64,000 nt of DNA, taken from the NCBI GenBank assembly GCA_038501195.1, contig JBBPUQ010000003.1, forward strand, positions 3,564,501 to 3,628,500, in the 5' to 3' direction. This document shows positions 10,758 through 22,634 of this stretch, one piece after another. The notes under the pieces are model-generated. The model ran no database searches. It was given only the letters and a program-made list of their open reading frames with translations, and was not told the origin of the DNA. This DNA is from Nemania diffusa (Eukaryota > Ascomycota > Sordariomycetes > Xylariales > Xylariaceae). The first letter of the stretch is position 1. Each line of letters begins with the position of its first letter. Made by a program: the position numbers and the translations under genes.

Positions 10758-12914
10758 ATGCTGCAGATAGCGAGCAGTCAATCGCCAGTGGGCTCCATCA
10801 TCTTCGCATGCATCGCCCTCACTGTCCTATCCATCGTCGTTCTCCTAATACTCAGACGATATCTACCCCTACGAACGACGCCCGCCTATTTACTTGTCCC
10901 TGTCTTCTTCGGGCTTTGGCTCCCTGCAAGTATCGTCCTACTTGTTCCGATCGACCTCGCCTCCAATGCAAGCCCCGACGATGAGGCTATCAGGGGTATC
11001 TGGCTCCCCGACCGAGCCTTGTTAGTCGCATGGAGGATATCATACTGGCTTACATTTGCCCTTACATGGTGAGTCGCGTTGTCTATTCTTTTCTCCCGAT
11101 ATTTACTGACCCGATACACCCCCAGGTTCATCTTTCCTATCTTCGCCGAGTATTCCGATGCAGGGTACCGAGAACCCAAGGCCCGACTGATCTATTCTCT
11201 ACATCAAAACGCCCAGTACTACGCCATCGTCCTCGGATCTGGAATTCTTGGACTCGTGTACTTCTTTATTTCTTACGAGCCTTCTTTCAAATCGGTGAAG
11301 GGCTTGATCATGGCTCTTGCCTACTGCTGGGGCTTGATCCTGGCTATCTATCTAATGGGACACGGCTTGGTTGCGATCCCACGAAACTTCATCAGAAATG
11401 CGAGCGCAAGCGGGCGACTTAGACGAATACAATCAAGAGCTCCCAAGTTATACGAGAACATGGAAGATGCCATCCTTAATTTAGAAGATATAGAATTTCA
11501 GGTGTCCGAACTCAGTAAGCGGAAGACGGGAAGTGCTAGAGATTTCCAGGATTGGATCGAAGAGCTGTCCGATATATGCAGTATTCCAGAGACGCGGCCG
11601 CGGAGCGCTATTCCCCGCGAAAACGACGGCCGTATTGTTCCCACAGTTATCACTGAGAAGTACCTAGCCGACTTAACCCGTCAACTTGTCCGCGCAAGAC
11701 ATGCGAAATCCCGTTATGTTGATGAGTGGGATCGTTTGCTTCATGATGCCTCGCGCACCCAAGCAATCCTGGACTCGTCTGCATCGAGGAAGCTAGAGTT
11801 CGGTGGAGCCTCTCCATCCTCATCGATGCTAGAGAGAGTGACTATTCTGACTCCGTACACTCGATACTTATTACACCGTCAGGTTATTCCATATCTTCGC
11901 ATCTTTTTTGGAGCCTTCCTAGGTCTGGCCTCTATCTGCATCACTTGGTCGGAGCTGGTGAAGGGAGCCTTTCCCTCATTGTCGGTGATTCGATTCACAG
12001 TCGTTCACCACTGGACCGGAGAGAGCGGCCGAGTTGGATTTGCCGGGCAGTTGGTCGCTGCATTCTGGATATTATACATGTGTGCGGCAGCATTACATAC
12101 TGTGACTGAAGTAAAGGTTTGGCGTGGTCGAGCTTTGGTCAGGCGCAATACAGCGCACGAGTCCGCCTTTTGGTATGCCGGTCAAGTTGCGAAACTCAGT
12201 GTTCCACTTTCTTATAACTTTATCACCTTCATGTCACCCAAGATATACATGAAAACGGTCTTCTATAACCTTCTAGGCCAGTATATCGACCTTACACCGC
12301 TTGGCGACTGGTTTGACAACCTGTTTCCTATTCTGGTCTTAATTCCTGTCCTCGCAACATTATTTGGATTGTACGGCAAAGTAAAGCGGTTCTTTGGATT
12401 CGGCGTGGGCATTGTCGACGATGAGGAGGACGAGAGTTCAGCAGGATATGGAACAGGTTCTTGGCGCGAAGGCCGGGTGCTAATTGAACGTGAGCTGAAC
12501 GGAACATCAATCTCCCGGCGGCTGGATGAGGCTGCATCTCGTACCGCTTCAGGCCGAACCCAACCCATTTTGACTCTACCGTCAAACAGAGTCGAGGGGG
12601 CCCGGACACCCTTCGCCACGTCACCATCTCAGCGCGATCTTCCTACACGAAATACAGCGACTCGAGGGCAGCCGTCGGCGGCCGCACCGTCAGAGCCAGA
12701 AGACGACAATTTCTTCGCCAGCATAGGCCATCGGTTCAAAAACACGATGGACACCATCGACACGCCAAAGTGGATTCAGGACATCGGTGATGGCTTCAAG
12801 AAGCCGAAATGGATGGGTGGTGATAATAATGAGGCCAGCGGGAGTGGTAGCGGCGCCGCCGGAGACTCGGATCTGCGGAGATGGTTTGGCGGCGATGGAC
12901 GGATAAGACTGTGA
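10758..12914 (+). CDS. LMBR1-domain multi-pass membrane protein
   Basis: Two exons, 10758-11068 and 11126-12914, with a 57-nt GTGAGT...CAG intron splitting a Trp codon, give 699 aa. About nine hydrophobic helices are visible: near residues 12-33, 43-62, 90-110, 135-160 and 168-190 in the N-terminal half, and near 375-400, 420-445, 475-500 and 515-540 in the C-terminal half. Between them lies a helical, charged cytosolic loop (KLYENMEDAILNLEDIEFQV... and LADLTRQLVRARHAKSRYVDEW), which is the usual LMBR1 layout. The core FITFMSPKIYMKTVFYNLLG and the following LTPLGDWFDNLFPILVLIPV match the conserved C-terminal block of LMBRD2-like proteins. A disordered tail rich in Ser, Gly and Asp follows, with repeated DTPKWIQDIGDGFKKPKWMGG-like amphipathic segments. 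The family includes receptor-like and lysosomal proteins; the substrate or ligand in fungi is not known. Confidence 0.9.
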
Positions 12915-13069
12915 TACCAGCAATGTTAGATGCTTAGAATACGGGTCTGGATGGGTGATACTATCTGCCTCATTGTACATATATACCCTTAATCATAATC
13001 GTCTGTACATTAATTTACGAGCCGTTATCAGCATACCGTCTTCCCCGACTACGAAACCGAATGTCTGGG

Positions 13070-13459
13070 TTACTCGTGCGCAGTGTATGTCTCATTGATA
13101 GCAGCCACCACTTCGGAGGGCGGCAGTGTCATGAACACATATGCTAGTGATACCGAGTGAATAACATCCAAAGCCATCGCCAGTATGTCTAGACCAAGAT
13201 CAAAGTCGTTGCCCGGTCGCCAAATCCGTCCCAGTTCCACGAAGGGCTCATTCAGTGGCCGCAGGGATCGGTCCAGCCGTGAAGACGTCGTACGCATCGA
13301 GTGCCATGTTACATTAGGTTTATGAGCAGCTACGCGTCCGTGTCCACGGCTTAGGGATCTAGCTAGTATAGGGTGAATGATGTCGAACATGTGTATCCTG
13401 TCATTATAGCACAGGTGCCGTAGCGGCGGAGAGGCGGGCAATACGAGAAGCAGCCACAT
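13070..13459 (-). CDS. Doubtful small ORF, possibly spliced, hypothetical
   Basis: An ATG-initiated 129-codon frame with no domain I recognise. It lies 155 bp beyond the LMBR1 stop, on the opposite strand. Its first 20 codons overlap a segment that looks like an intron on the same strand (GTATGT at about 13459, branch-like CTATAATGAC, then ACAG near 13405). The real coding part, if any, might therefore start inside, for instance at the in-frame ATG of MFDIIHPILAR. No upstream exon is convincing. It may simply be a chance frame in the LMBR1 3' flank. Confidence 0.25.
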   Translation of the reverse strand: MWLLLVLPASPPLRHLCYNDRIHMFDIIHPILARSLSRGHGRVAAHKPNVTWHSMRTTSSRLDRSLRPLNEPFVELGRIWRPGNDFDLGLDILAMALDVIHSVSLAYVFMTLPPSEVVAAINETYTAHE

Positions 13460-14365
13460 ACCTATTTGCCGACCTATTTAGCACTTACGAAGACAATATT
13501 CCATGTATACGCCTTGCATACGGAACGCAGTTATTGAGAACTGTGATCACAAGCGCGGGGGAGTTTCATCACAGTACTACGGGCTACTACATGTCATCGT
13601 TGGTGGGAACATCAGTTCTCATTAACAGTCATACAGCTGCAGATCAATTCTACCTTGACTATTGCAGGTAGAAGGGAGGTTGTAGCAGTAGGTACACAAA
13701 CACCGCAAGACGTAAGCCTGAACTGACTAACAGATACCTGTAGTAGTCGCTCCGTCACGTCAAGTATTCGGTGGGATTATTACGTTACCAAGTCAACCAG
13801 TCAGTCCATTTCTTCTTTCCTGAGCAAATGCGAATGCAAGCGGTCCCAACTATGACAGGACAATTAGAAACAAGAAAAGAAAGATCCGCATTAATCCCTC
13901 CTCGATTCATCATTCCCTATCCATGAGTCCGTGTTGGTATTTGTGGGGGGATGTGATGTGTATGCTAGGTGTGTATGGTTTTCGATATCGCCGTGTCCGT
14001 GTCGAGAGGATGGGAAACACAAGGACCAGCGCGGGACACGGGGGAAAGTTGTATAGACCTTTTAGCTTGAAACTTCTCATTGACGATGACAGCAGACGTA
14101 ACAAAACCGGTCGGGAAAGTCGGAAAAGAAAAATTGTCGACGGTGCCACCCAGATGAAGGGAAAGTGCGAGTGCGAGGTTATGTCATGAACCATCGTAAA
14201 TAAGCTTTCCGTTCTCTCATCAAAAGTAGGCGGTGCCTCTTTCTTCCGTCGTGTGTAAGGTAACGTAGTCATCCATCAATCACCTCCCTTTAGTGTCTAC
14301 CCAACGAAACCTCGTGAACCCCGAAACAGTTTCTTGTATAATTTCCACCTCGTGTGACCGGAAAC
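13460..14365. other. Intergenic region downstream of GPI-protein gene
   Basis: About 0.9 kb. The part next to 14366 is expected to be the 3' UTR of the GPI-protein gene. Frames on both strands at 13910-14272 are open but carry no recognisable sequence. No RNA gene is seen. Confidence 0.45.
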
Positions 14366-15193
14366 TTAGATATGCTGAGCCATAGCCACAACAGCGGCAC
14401 CACCGAACAGCGCTCCCATGCCCATGATACCAGTGGCAGCAGCAGCATTGCTAGGTACAGTGGTGCTGGACGTCTCAGTGACCGACGAAGTAGCTGTGCC
14501 GGTATGGGACTGGATAGTAGTGGCTGCAGTCTTAGAGCTTGACTCTGTAGAAACACGGCTACTACCAGTATGAGTACTAGTAACGGACCCAGAGCCTCCA
14601 CTGGAGATCGGAGTGATAGTCACACTACCACCACCAGGAGTAGCAGGAGTCTCAACACTAGTAATCTCGGAACCAGTCTCAGTACCAGTCTCGGTACCAG
14701 CTGGTGGAGTGGGAGGTGCCGAGGTTTCAGTGAGAAGGGTGGCAGTGATAGTCTCGGACTGGTAGGGAACAACGACAGAGGTGGAAGACAGCTCAACGCC
14801 GCCGCCACCGTAGCCAGTAGGAGTCTCAGCAATCACGACGCTAGAAGCAGTGTTCAAGGTGACGGTGACGGTAACTGTGCCACCATTAGGAGGCGGCATG
14901 GCCATGGTCTCGGAAGCAGTAATGGTGACTGTGGAACTGCAGCTGCAGTAGTCATCATCACGCTTCTCGATGGCCTCAATGGCGGAAGCCTAAGAAATAT
15001 CAAGATTAGTCGTGGCCGCGGAGATGGAGGCTACAGGTATAATCAAATGAAGGAAGGAAGAAGCTGATCGCAAGTGATAGTACCTGAGTGGGCAACGGAA
15101 GTACGAGGCGAGCAGGGTTGAGTGAGGGTGCAGAAAACTTACCATGCCGAGAGCGGCGAGGAAGAAAACGACGACAGCCTGGAAGAATTGCAT
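14366..15193 (-). CDS. Ser/Thr-rich GPI-anchored cell-surface protein
   Basis: Two exons, 15193-15143 and 14989-14366, separated by a 153-nt intron (GTAAGT...TTAG), give 224 aa. The first exon codes a signal peptide (MQFFQAVVVFFLAALGM, then ASA). The mature part follows IEAIEKR, whose Lys-Arg is a likely Kex2-type processing site, and starts with a short Cys-containing segment (DDDYCSCSS). The rest is dominated by Thr, Ser, Pro and Gly (TVTVTVTLNTASS, TETGTETGSE, SVTITPISSGGSGS), a typical O-mannosylated stalk. The end, SNAAAATGIMGMGALFGGAAVVAMAQHI, is a small-residue omega site plus hydrophobic tail, as for GPI attachment. Such proteins are displayed on the plasma membrane or cross-linked into the wall. 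There is no enzymatic domain, so the precise role is unknown. The long intron right after the signal peptide is larger than others in this window. Confidence 0.85.
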
Positions 15194-18100
15194 CGTTACG
15201 GTAGTCAATTGTGGTAGTTGTGTTGATATTTGGTTCGACGACAAAGGCTGCTTGCTCAGACGAACACCAGAGAGTGTAATGATATAGATGGCGTAGAGTG
15301 CAGGGGAGTTTGACGATGATGACAAAATCTGGTGGCTGATGTGTGCGTGTAGAAAGATGTAAAGGGATTGAAGAAGGAGTTGAAGAGGAAGGGGAGGAAG
15401 GTGTTTGTAAATAAGGCGGTATGTATTTGTGCGTTACTCTTCAGTTGATCTGGGTTGCTGGTTAGGGTGGTTGACTGTGAGTCTAAGACGTGTTTACAGA
15501 GAAGTAGATAGTGGCAACACCCTGCTACGCATAGATATTAGTGCCTAATAGATAGGTACCTTAAGTAGGGAATAGATACCTACATAAGATATGTAGGTTA
15601 GGTAGGTACCTAGGCAAGTAGGTAGGTTGACAGGAGGTAAGGTGGTGAATAGAACTCTTCCTTGCTCTCTATTGGCTAGTCACCTGAAGTGATTGTGCTG
15701 AAGGGGTAGGTACCTACCAAATTAAATGAATTTCTGCCTGAGGTATATACTTCAGATACCTAATACCTTGAGTAGTGAGAGGACACAGCAGGGAGTGAGG
15801 TATAAGTGTCAATTGGGCAGCATGTACGTGTATTTGTATATATCCGTCCCAAGGGTATGTCACATCTACTTTCAGTGATAAGAATGAACTGTTGCTGTAG
15901 CATTGACAGAATAGACACGGAATATTCCTTCTAATGCTCCCTTACTCTGTAGCTAAGGTATTATTAATGATATTATTCGTCCCAACGTGTTCCCACTGCT
16001 GCAACTACCCGCGCTCGGAAGCACGACGTGATTGACGGCCAACTAAATTTGTTTGCTATGTATGTACCTATTCGCCATTTCCTAGTAGCCATGTACATCG
16101 TATCGCAATTGAGAGGTAGCACCATCTACGATGTTCCTTACATAGAACCTCACACACCTGGAGCTACCCCCTTATATTGTCTCGGAATCTACTGCCCGCG
16201 GTAGGTGGCTAGTTTAACCATGGTGCCGGAGACCGATGAAGTGATAATATTAAGCTTCTCGAAAGAATGACCACGTTACTCTGACGGGAACGGGAGATTA
16301 CATGCAGTGAGAAATTTATGCCACAGAGTCCCCTAGCTTTCATAGAACTCTACTGTTTGGGTCAACTATCTTGCGTTCTCGGGTTCAAAATCTGAGGACT
16401 CGTGGTTGGTATACATGATCACAGAGATGCGGGATTAGGGGCACACAATCACGGCTCGGCCGATAGACTGAAGTCGTAGCAACATTGGATGAGAAAATCC
16501 TGCTGCCGTGGAGAAGAGCCTATGATAGATATCATGCGACTAATATGGAGAGACGTTGAGAATGTCATGGAAATAAACTCGGGGAGGCAAGAGTGAGAAT
16601 AATGGTAAATATCACAAAAAGACCTCTGAAGGGCTAGAGAGGCTCCCACGTATCACTCCCGCATTTGATTACCTACCTAGGTAGGCAAGTTTTCATTAGG
16701 CCTACTAGAAGCTTTCCGAATGTGGCCTTTGACCGGTAACTCTAGGTAGGTACCTACAGTACATTTATTACCAAAGTTCGTACCTACCTAACCTGCCTGA
16801 CAACCTTATCTAGGCTGCAACTGCTTCCTAGGGACTATCTAGATGACTCACAAACTGCTCATACAATCGTACCTACCATTCACATACCTTGTAATGATGT
16901 TTATGGTACCTGGTGTTAAGGGCTGAATTTTGGGTTTCTCGCAGCGAAATGTCGTGCTCCTAGTTTGAAGTCAATCTCCAGGCTTTAAAGGGACAGGGTG
17001 TCATTCATAAAATGTCTTCAATAGTAAATATAGATTTAAAGGCTTTACGGAGACAATTATTTGCTAATATCTAAAAGTTAAATTCAAAATTTTATGCACA
17101 TACCGGTTTAAGTACTTCGTGATTAGAAAGCGATGTTGACGTCATTAGACTATGGCAGATTGTCCCCCCCCTCTGAGACGATTCGGCATTATTAACTTTT
17201 TATTTTATTTTCATTTTTGTTATATATAAATCTTAGATATTCGCAAGAGCGAGATATCCTTAATAGTGGCTCAACAATGGCTAACGTCTAATTAAAACCC
17301 AAAGAACACAGAACAGCAGGTTTAAAGACTGTACTTCAAGTTGGCGCAAGTTTATCTGGCCAAGCACCTTCAAAATCAGATGTAGGTCGTTACTTCTCGA
17401 ATTTCTGGCATGTACCTGCCCAAGGTGATATTCCTTAGGGCTATGACTAAGCTGTAAGGCGGGCTTAAGTACATGTACCCTATCCGCCTCCTAAACGAGG
17501 ATACGTACCAATGTACCTGGTATCACAACAACCTAGAATTATCACTTATCACTTACAAGGGTTTCATCTCAGGCACTCTTGGGCGTTCCTTGATTTAGTT
17601 ATAGTTTTAGACTTTTCAATACAGGGATCATATGTATAGTATAAACTATTTTCCGAAGCCATGGAGTCGATAACTCCCTCCCCCCTATTGGGTTAGAGGT
17701 TGCTGCTGCCTAAACCCCTTGATCAGTCCCTATTGATTCTCTATTGGCTTTGAGTAGCTGATAGCTGGGCAATTTGCCTCTGTGAACGCTCAATTTCAAC
17801 CCTAAGGGTAGGGTTTAAGAGTGTGGACCTGGCCCAGATAGCATACATGTGCTTTTGAGAGCCACAAGACATTGCAGCCGTTGTTGAGAGTATCAGTATA
17901 ATGTTCGCTTACAATCCCTCTCTTATAGCATGCATATGGATTGGGAGTAGGAGGTGGCCATTCGTAGTGGGAATTCATTGTTAGATGTCGTGCCAAGGCT
18001 CACACTTGTAACCCCTATTTCGCGCAGGCTCAGAACAGCTTCCAAGGCCGTTCAGATGAAAGCGGTTGTTGATGATGTACTCCCGCTGATAGACTACTCC

Positions 18101-18367
18101 AGAGGTTGCTGGACTAATTGTCTATAGTCTGCACCCACGTGATACGTTGTCAGACTAAAACGTGTCGAGTCTCGACTAGATGAGTATGGTAGGCGTTGGA
18201 GCGCCAGAGCTTCCTTCGCCGGAACCGAAATAGATGTGGTGTTGAGCGAGATGGGGGAGAAGCCCTGTGATTATTTTGCATTGGGCTCATATGGGTTTAT
18301 CTTCAACTCTGCCTGGCTTATAATTGCGATGAAGTAGGCATGGAGCACATATCGTGATCTTCCCTTC
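15194..18367. other. Long gene-poor intergenic region
   Basis: About 3.2 kb between the GPI-protein start and the Sin1 stop. The first several hundred bp should be the GPI-gene promoter. TAGGTA-type repeats lie at 15551-15628, 16671-16686 and 16741-16795. The segment 16990-17320 is more AT-rich than its surroundings and includes a C8 run at 17164-17171. A 64-codon minus-strand frame (17802-17996) has no recognisable domain. No tRNA-like cloverleaf was found by eye. Confidence 0.45.
15551..15628. repeat. TAGGTA/TACCTA microsatellite cluster
   Basis: Alternating GATAGGTACC, GTAGG, TACCTACATAAG and GTAGGTTAGGTAGGTACC units in the promoter side of the GPI-protein gene. It includes GGTACC palindromes and can pair with itself. 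Same family as the clusters at 7253 and 8011. Confidence 0.7.
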
Positions 18368-20977
18368 TCAAACATCTTTATTGTAGGGTGCAATGCCTTT
18401 CTTCATCTCACTAACAATCTCTGCTGCCTCCCGATTATTCTTCGCCTCAAAGTCGTAGCGCTTGGTTTCTGAATCTCGGAATACTAGTAACTGTATATTT
18501 TGATCAATACATTAGCAGTTACAATTCAAGGCAACATTGAACTCCCTTACCTTGAAATTGCTTGGATGCCGACGTGACATGTTGCACCCAATCACGTTAC
18601 TGAAGTGGACAGTCGTTGTCTTGCCGCCTTCACGGGTTACCCTACCCCCGGAGGAAGGCATGATATAAACATACTCACCGTCGATCGCGATTATTCTTTC
18701 ATTCAAACCAACGAACCGCATGGGCTGTTTCCGCCATACAATGTATTTTTTGTAGGTGGCTTTAGTACCACTACCATCCTCGTCTGCCATCGTGGCTTGC
18801 TGAGCGAGTGGGTGCGCCGTCATGACCTTTTTCTTCCCTTTCTGGGGTATTGGTGTGTCCCATACATGCGATTTGGGCGAGGAGCTTCCAGGAGAACCCG
18901 TAATGGTAAGTGGGCCGTCTGTCGCAAATCGACGACGGTGGAGTTCAAGATCCATGACATTACCTATGGACGATACAGCTCGGTCTACGTAGGCTACCGC
19001 ACCGGAACCAGGGAGCTTCAGAACATGAGTATTTTTGTCGAGTTGCCGCTTGCGGCAGACTATATCAAGGACCTCAGCAAAATACATGTCTGTCGTCACG
19101 TCTACGGTTATCATTTGTCCTGGGGGAATATCGGAAGAAAGGAGTTGGATTCTCAGCAACTTCTTCTGCCCTCTGGTAGTCGGAGTGGTCGTCGGTGGAG
19201 CTGGTCTATCAGCAAAAATTGTGTCTAATCGGTAAGTAGTTGTGATGATGGGATTCGAACGGGGATATTCCGCAACAGGCAGCGTAGGTGGTAGTTGAGG
19301 CGTGTTCTTGGGGGTAATTTCGTCTTCAGGCTCTTCGTCGGCTACTTCCTGCTGCTCAAATTGTGGTGTTTGCAGTTTGTTTTCAGCGAAGCCATCTTCC
19401 GATGCTTGTACCAATGCGAAATCATCATATGGTTTTGATGCTGACCGTGATCTAGCCGCTCGATTATTAGCAGTAGTAAAGGAATTGAGAGGCATTGTTC
19501 GCTCTAGTGGTTCGAAATCGTCATCGACCTCACCACCTTCCTCAACCATTCTCAAAGTCCACCAGTTCACGTTGAGCTTATCGGCTGGGATGGGAGGTTC
19601 CCGCTTCTCTCCATGGTATCTCCACAAACTTAATCCAATCAACTCAGCTACCGCCACTGGCCGTATTGATCCGTCTGCTTCCTGAATGTTTCGCCTGATC
19701 AATACTTCGAAAGGATTCTCGGGATCTGTAGAGAATGGCGCATAAATCCGTAACCGTATAGGGTCAGGGTCACCCTGACCTGATAGTGAAGCAAACTGGT
19801 CGAACGGTACAACTAATTTAGTTTTCTTCACTTTAAATGCATCGGAAAGTAAACTTCGAGGATGGACAACGCTCAAGGGCCTGATGGTGCTCATTGGTCG
19901 AGGTGGGGGCAAAGCATGTAGCAATTGCGGCTCTGGTAGAGCTGGGACTCTTCGGACAGTTGACTGCCTGAGCAATTGCTTGGGTACGTGACCAACAACT
20001 TGCTGATTAGGAGATACGCCAACTACAGGGGCTTCGACAGTGTCAAGGATCGAAGTCGAATCGGCACTCCCAGCGAAGACAGACGACGTATCTGACATAT
20101 CGGAATCCTCCTCTGCTAATAGTTCACTGTCCTTGCGCCCAAATCCTTGGTTTGGCTCATCGCTAGACTTAGACTGGGATCTTGTCGTCCGTGTAGCTGA
20201 TTTGAGCGCCTCCTTCCGTCTATGGTAGCCCGAAGCGTCGAATTCGTTCTCGGAGGAAAATTCACTGCTAGTGACAGTATCTCGGCGGGCACGTTCTTTG
20301 ACTATCTCCAAAGCGGACTGTGAGCCACGCCTCGCGCCAGGGGCCTGACGTGGCGAAGTCATGGTTGTCATCTGGCGCAAGTTGGAAGATTGGATAGGGG
20401 ACGAGCCGGCGCGACTCCGAACCGGCATCTTCGCGAATCTTATCTGCTGGACAGCTCGTTGGTCGGACTCATCGTCACTCTCATCGCTGAGATCACTGCT
20501 GTCATCTTCTTCCATCTGCTCTCGCCGTCGCTCCCTGCGCCGCTTGATTGCGCTACCAGGCCCCAGGGTGTCTCCTCCGCCTCCAGTCAGCATACCCCCT
20601 TCCTCGGCTTCATCTTCGAGCGTCAGACCTGGCAACCGGGGCGCAGCTTGGAAGTACTCGGACGCAATAGCCGTAGGTATAGGGGGAGAATGGGTTCGTT
20701 TAATGTGGGCAGGATTGAAGCGCCAGCCAGCGGCCTTGAAAGGTGCAGTATTGAGGAAACTGTCGTTTATCGTGAGAAGCCGCTCGCCAACACCGTCGGC
20801 AATCTCAGTAAGATAACTGGTTCGCAGTTGGTACGAAACCAAGCTTTGGGAAATTCAGGATTAGTCTCACATACTCCATACTAGCAACCATGTGATAAAC
20901 ATGTCCGAGAGTGCATCTGCAAAGGGAAAGCTAGGAAGCCACTGGGTCACTTACTCTTCCACTTGGAGTAAAGACAT
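18368..20977 (-). CDS. sin1: TORC2 subunit Sin1/Avo1 (CRIM, RBD and PH domains)
   Basis: The substrate-recruiting subunit of TOR complex 2, which brings AGC kinases such as Ypk/Gad8 to TOR. Three exons with matching phases: 20977-20955, 20843-18551 and 18490-18368, giving 812 aa. The tiny first exon supplies MSLLQVED, joining to LVSYQLRTSYLTEIADGVGERL, the conserved Sin1 N-terminus. A long Ser/Arg/Glu-rich disordered region follows. The CRIM domain lies at about residues 345-470 (VPFDQFASLSGQGDPDPIRLRIY, FEVLIRRNIQEADGSI, VAELIGLSLWRYHGE, LNVNWWTLRMVEEGGEVD). A Ras-binding-like ubiquitin fold lies at about 580-660 (LLRIQLLSS... MYFAEVLDIVCRKRQLD). The PH domain runs from about 712 to the end (KKYIVWRKQPMRFVGLNERIIAIDG...), finishing in the third exon with LLVFRDSETKRYDFEAKNNREAAEIV. 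All expected parts are present. A neighbouring PKA gene 12 kb away is another AGC-kinase pathway gene, but that is probably coincidental. Confidence 0.95.
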
Positions 20978-21436
20978 TGCGAGTAGGACAAGTCGAAGAA
21001 TAGTCAGGCGGACTTATTTAGGCGATTTCCTCAGATGGAAGCATGGCGAATGTGGCATAGTAGTTGGTGCTAATCCGTGTTGCCGTCGTCTTTTAACGGC
21101 CAAGGTTCAAAGAGTTGTGCTGCAAGTGTTGGTTGATCGCGCTTCTGCGGTTCTCACGGCCGATAACAGGACGAGAGCCAGGTCTGTTTCAGGCTTCCCG
21201 CTGCCTAGACTAGTCCCTCCTTACCTACCTTAGACACTTACGTAGTCGATGGTGGGGCACTACTAAGTTCATATAGAAGGTAGTATGTACATTTACCTAT
21301 GTACTGATGGCATAGAGACAATGTACTGCAGAGGTACCCTTTGCGAGCTCACATCGGGGGCAGATACCTATACATTACCTACATACATACATGTAGGTAA
21401 CATCTTATTTCTCTTTATGTACTTATCCCTCCAATT
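20978..21436. other. Intergenic region between Sin1 start and MBL gene 3' end
   Basis: 460 bp holding the Sin1 promoter and the 3' UTR of the next gene. A TACCTA/TACATACATGTAGGTA inverted unit lies at 21365-21402. No gene is seen. Confidence 0.5.
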
Positions 21437-22634
21437 CTACAATCCTGAACCTCTGTGTTGGGCGATTTTTTGCAAGTCGGCTAGAAATGCCCATCTCCCA
21501 GCTTCTTTCCATCCGTTTCTTTTCCACTCGTCTGCTTTCATGGGAAAGAATTCTAATGTCTTATAGATTGAGACGTCGTGCGCGAAAAGCACAAAGACTC
21601 TCTCGTCGGCATCAAATCGCGTGATAGCTTCAATCGTCGCCTCTGCATCTTCCAAATCCTCCGGGAAACAAGGATCTAGACCGAGGTACGGCAAAGTACA
21701 AGAGCCACGGGGATGGATTTTGAGAAGTTCGTCTCTAGGACAGGGTCGAGGAATGACATTGGGGAGGTCAATGAGATCTGGTAGCGGAAGGTCTTTCGTG
21801 GGTCTCATTTCGCCTCCCGTATGCACGCTGTCGGCAGCGAGGAAGATAAAAGTTGCTGGATCAGCTGTGGTTCGGGCCAAGGCGTTCATATGACCCAGCG
21901 CATGCTAGCGAAAATCCATCAGAGATCTGGTAGAGTGCTTCGTCTCTCTAACTTACCCCCGGCGCATCTAGAAGATAGAAACTACCGTCGCCAAAATAGT
22001 CGTGTGCGCGCAAGCCTCCAACATCAAGATTGAACTTATCGGTCTCGAGGCCCGTTATCAATCGACCGGCAACATCCCCTTCGTGAAAATCCGCATCAGG
22101 TACCGTAGGCCAACCTGGCATGTACCGTTCCTTGACTCCAAGCCCCACGATGAGCTCCGTCGTAGGTGGGAAGTCGGCGAGATTCCCAGTGTGGTCCCAA
22201 TGAATATGGCTGAAACCACCAATGGGCGACAATGGGTGTCAGCAATGCTAAACTTTAGATTGACAACATACACGCTGCGAGTGGTGTTCTCACCTCCACA
22301 CAGCAGCTTTTATTTTGCTTGGGTTGATACCTCCATCGCGAAGGATGTCAACTAGCCTCTTTTCAACTGTCACAGTTACTCCTTCAAGCTGCTTCACCAT
22401 GTCTGGGACCAAGTTCTGCCAGTCTTTCCGAATTCCGAGATCAAACAGGATATGACAATCAAGATTTTCATGTGATATGAGGAACGCATAAGAACATATG
22501 TCCATCGCATCAAGACCAGGGAATCGTGGCTTGAAGAAGTCACTGCAAGGGATCTTGTATGCCCATGACGTTGTATCAATAATAGATACAGAAACCGTTG
22601 AATTCGATGGCGGGATTTCGACTGCAGGTGCCAT
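21437..22634 (-). CDS. Metallo-beta-lactamase-fold hydrolase, N-acyl-homoserine-lactonase-like
   Basis: Three exons, 22634-22294, 22209-21957 and 21904-21437, give 353 aa from the ATG of MAPAVEIPPSN. The zinc-binding signature of the superfamily is visible: S-H-I-H-W-D-H-T-G (HxHxDH, completed across the first splice), a GH pair in DAPG/HALGHM formed across the second splice, Asp in FIFLAADSVH, and a final His in VLFAHDVSI. Relatives in this clade open lactone rings or cleave other esters; bacterial AttM/AiiA lactonases share the layout. Likely role here: hydrolysis of a lactone or thioester, substrate unknown. It sits divergently 647 bp from the pyroglutamyl-peptidase-like gene and about 2.3 kb from the PKS-NRPS stop, so it could be a cluster member. 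The frame is open upstream to an ATG at 22763; see findings for a possible longer form. Confidence 0.85.

Noticed and set aside
11030..12627. Overlapping frames on both strands within the LMBR1 gene (for example 12263-12619 minus)
   Set aside because: Shadows of the strongly supported LMBR1 coding exon.
13910..14272. 120-codon minus-strand frame downstream of the GPI-protein gene
   Set aside because: No domain, and position and composition fit the 3' UTR or flank of the GPI-protein gene.
19245..19265. GGGATTCGAACGG, which resembles a tRNA B box (GGTTCGAATCC) on the minus strand
   Set aside because: It lies within the well-supported Sin1 coding exon (encoding YPRSNPII), and no tRNA arms or A box are positioned around it.
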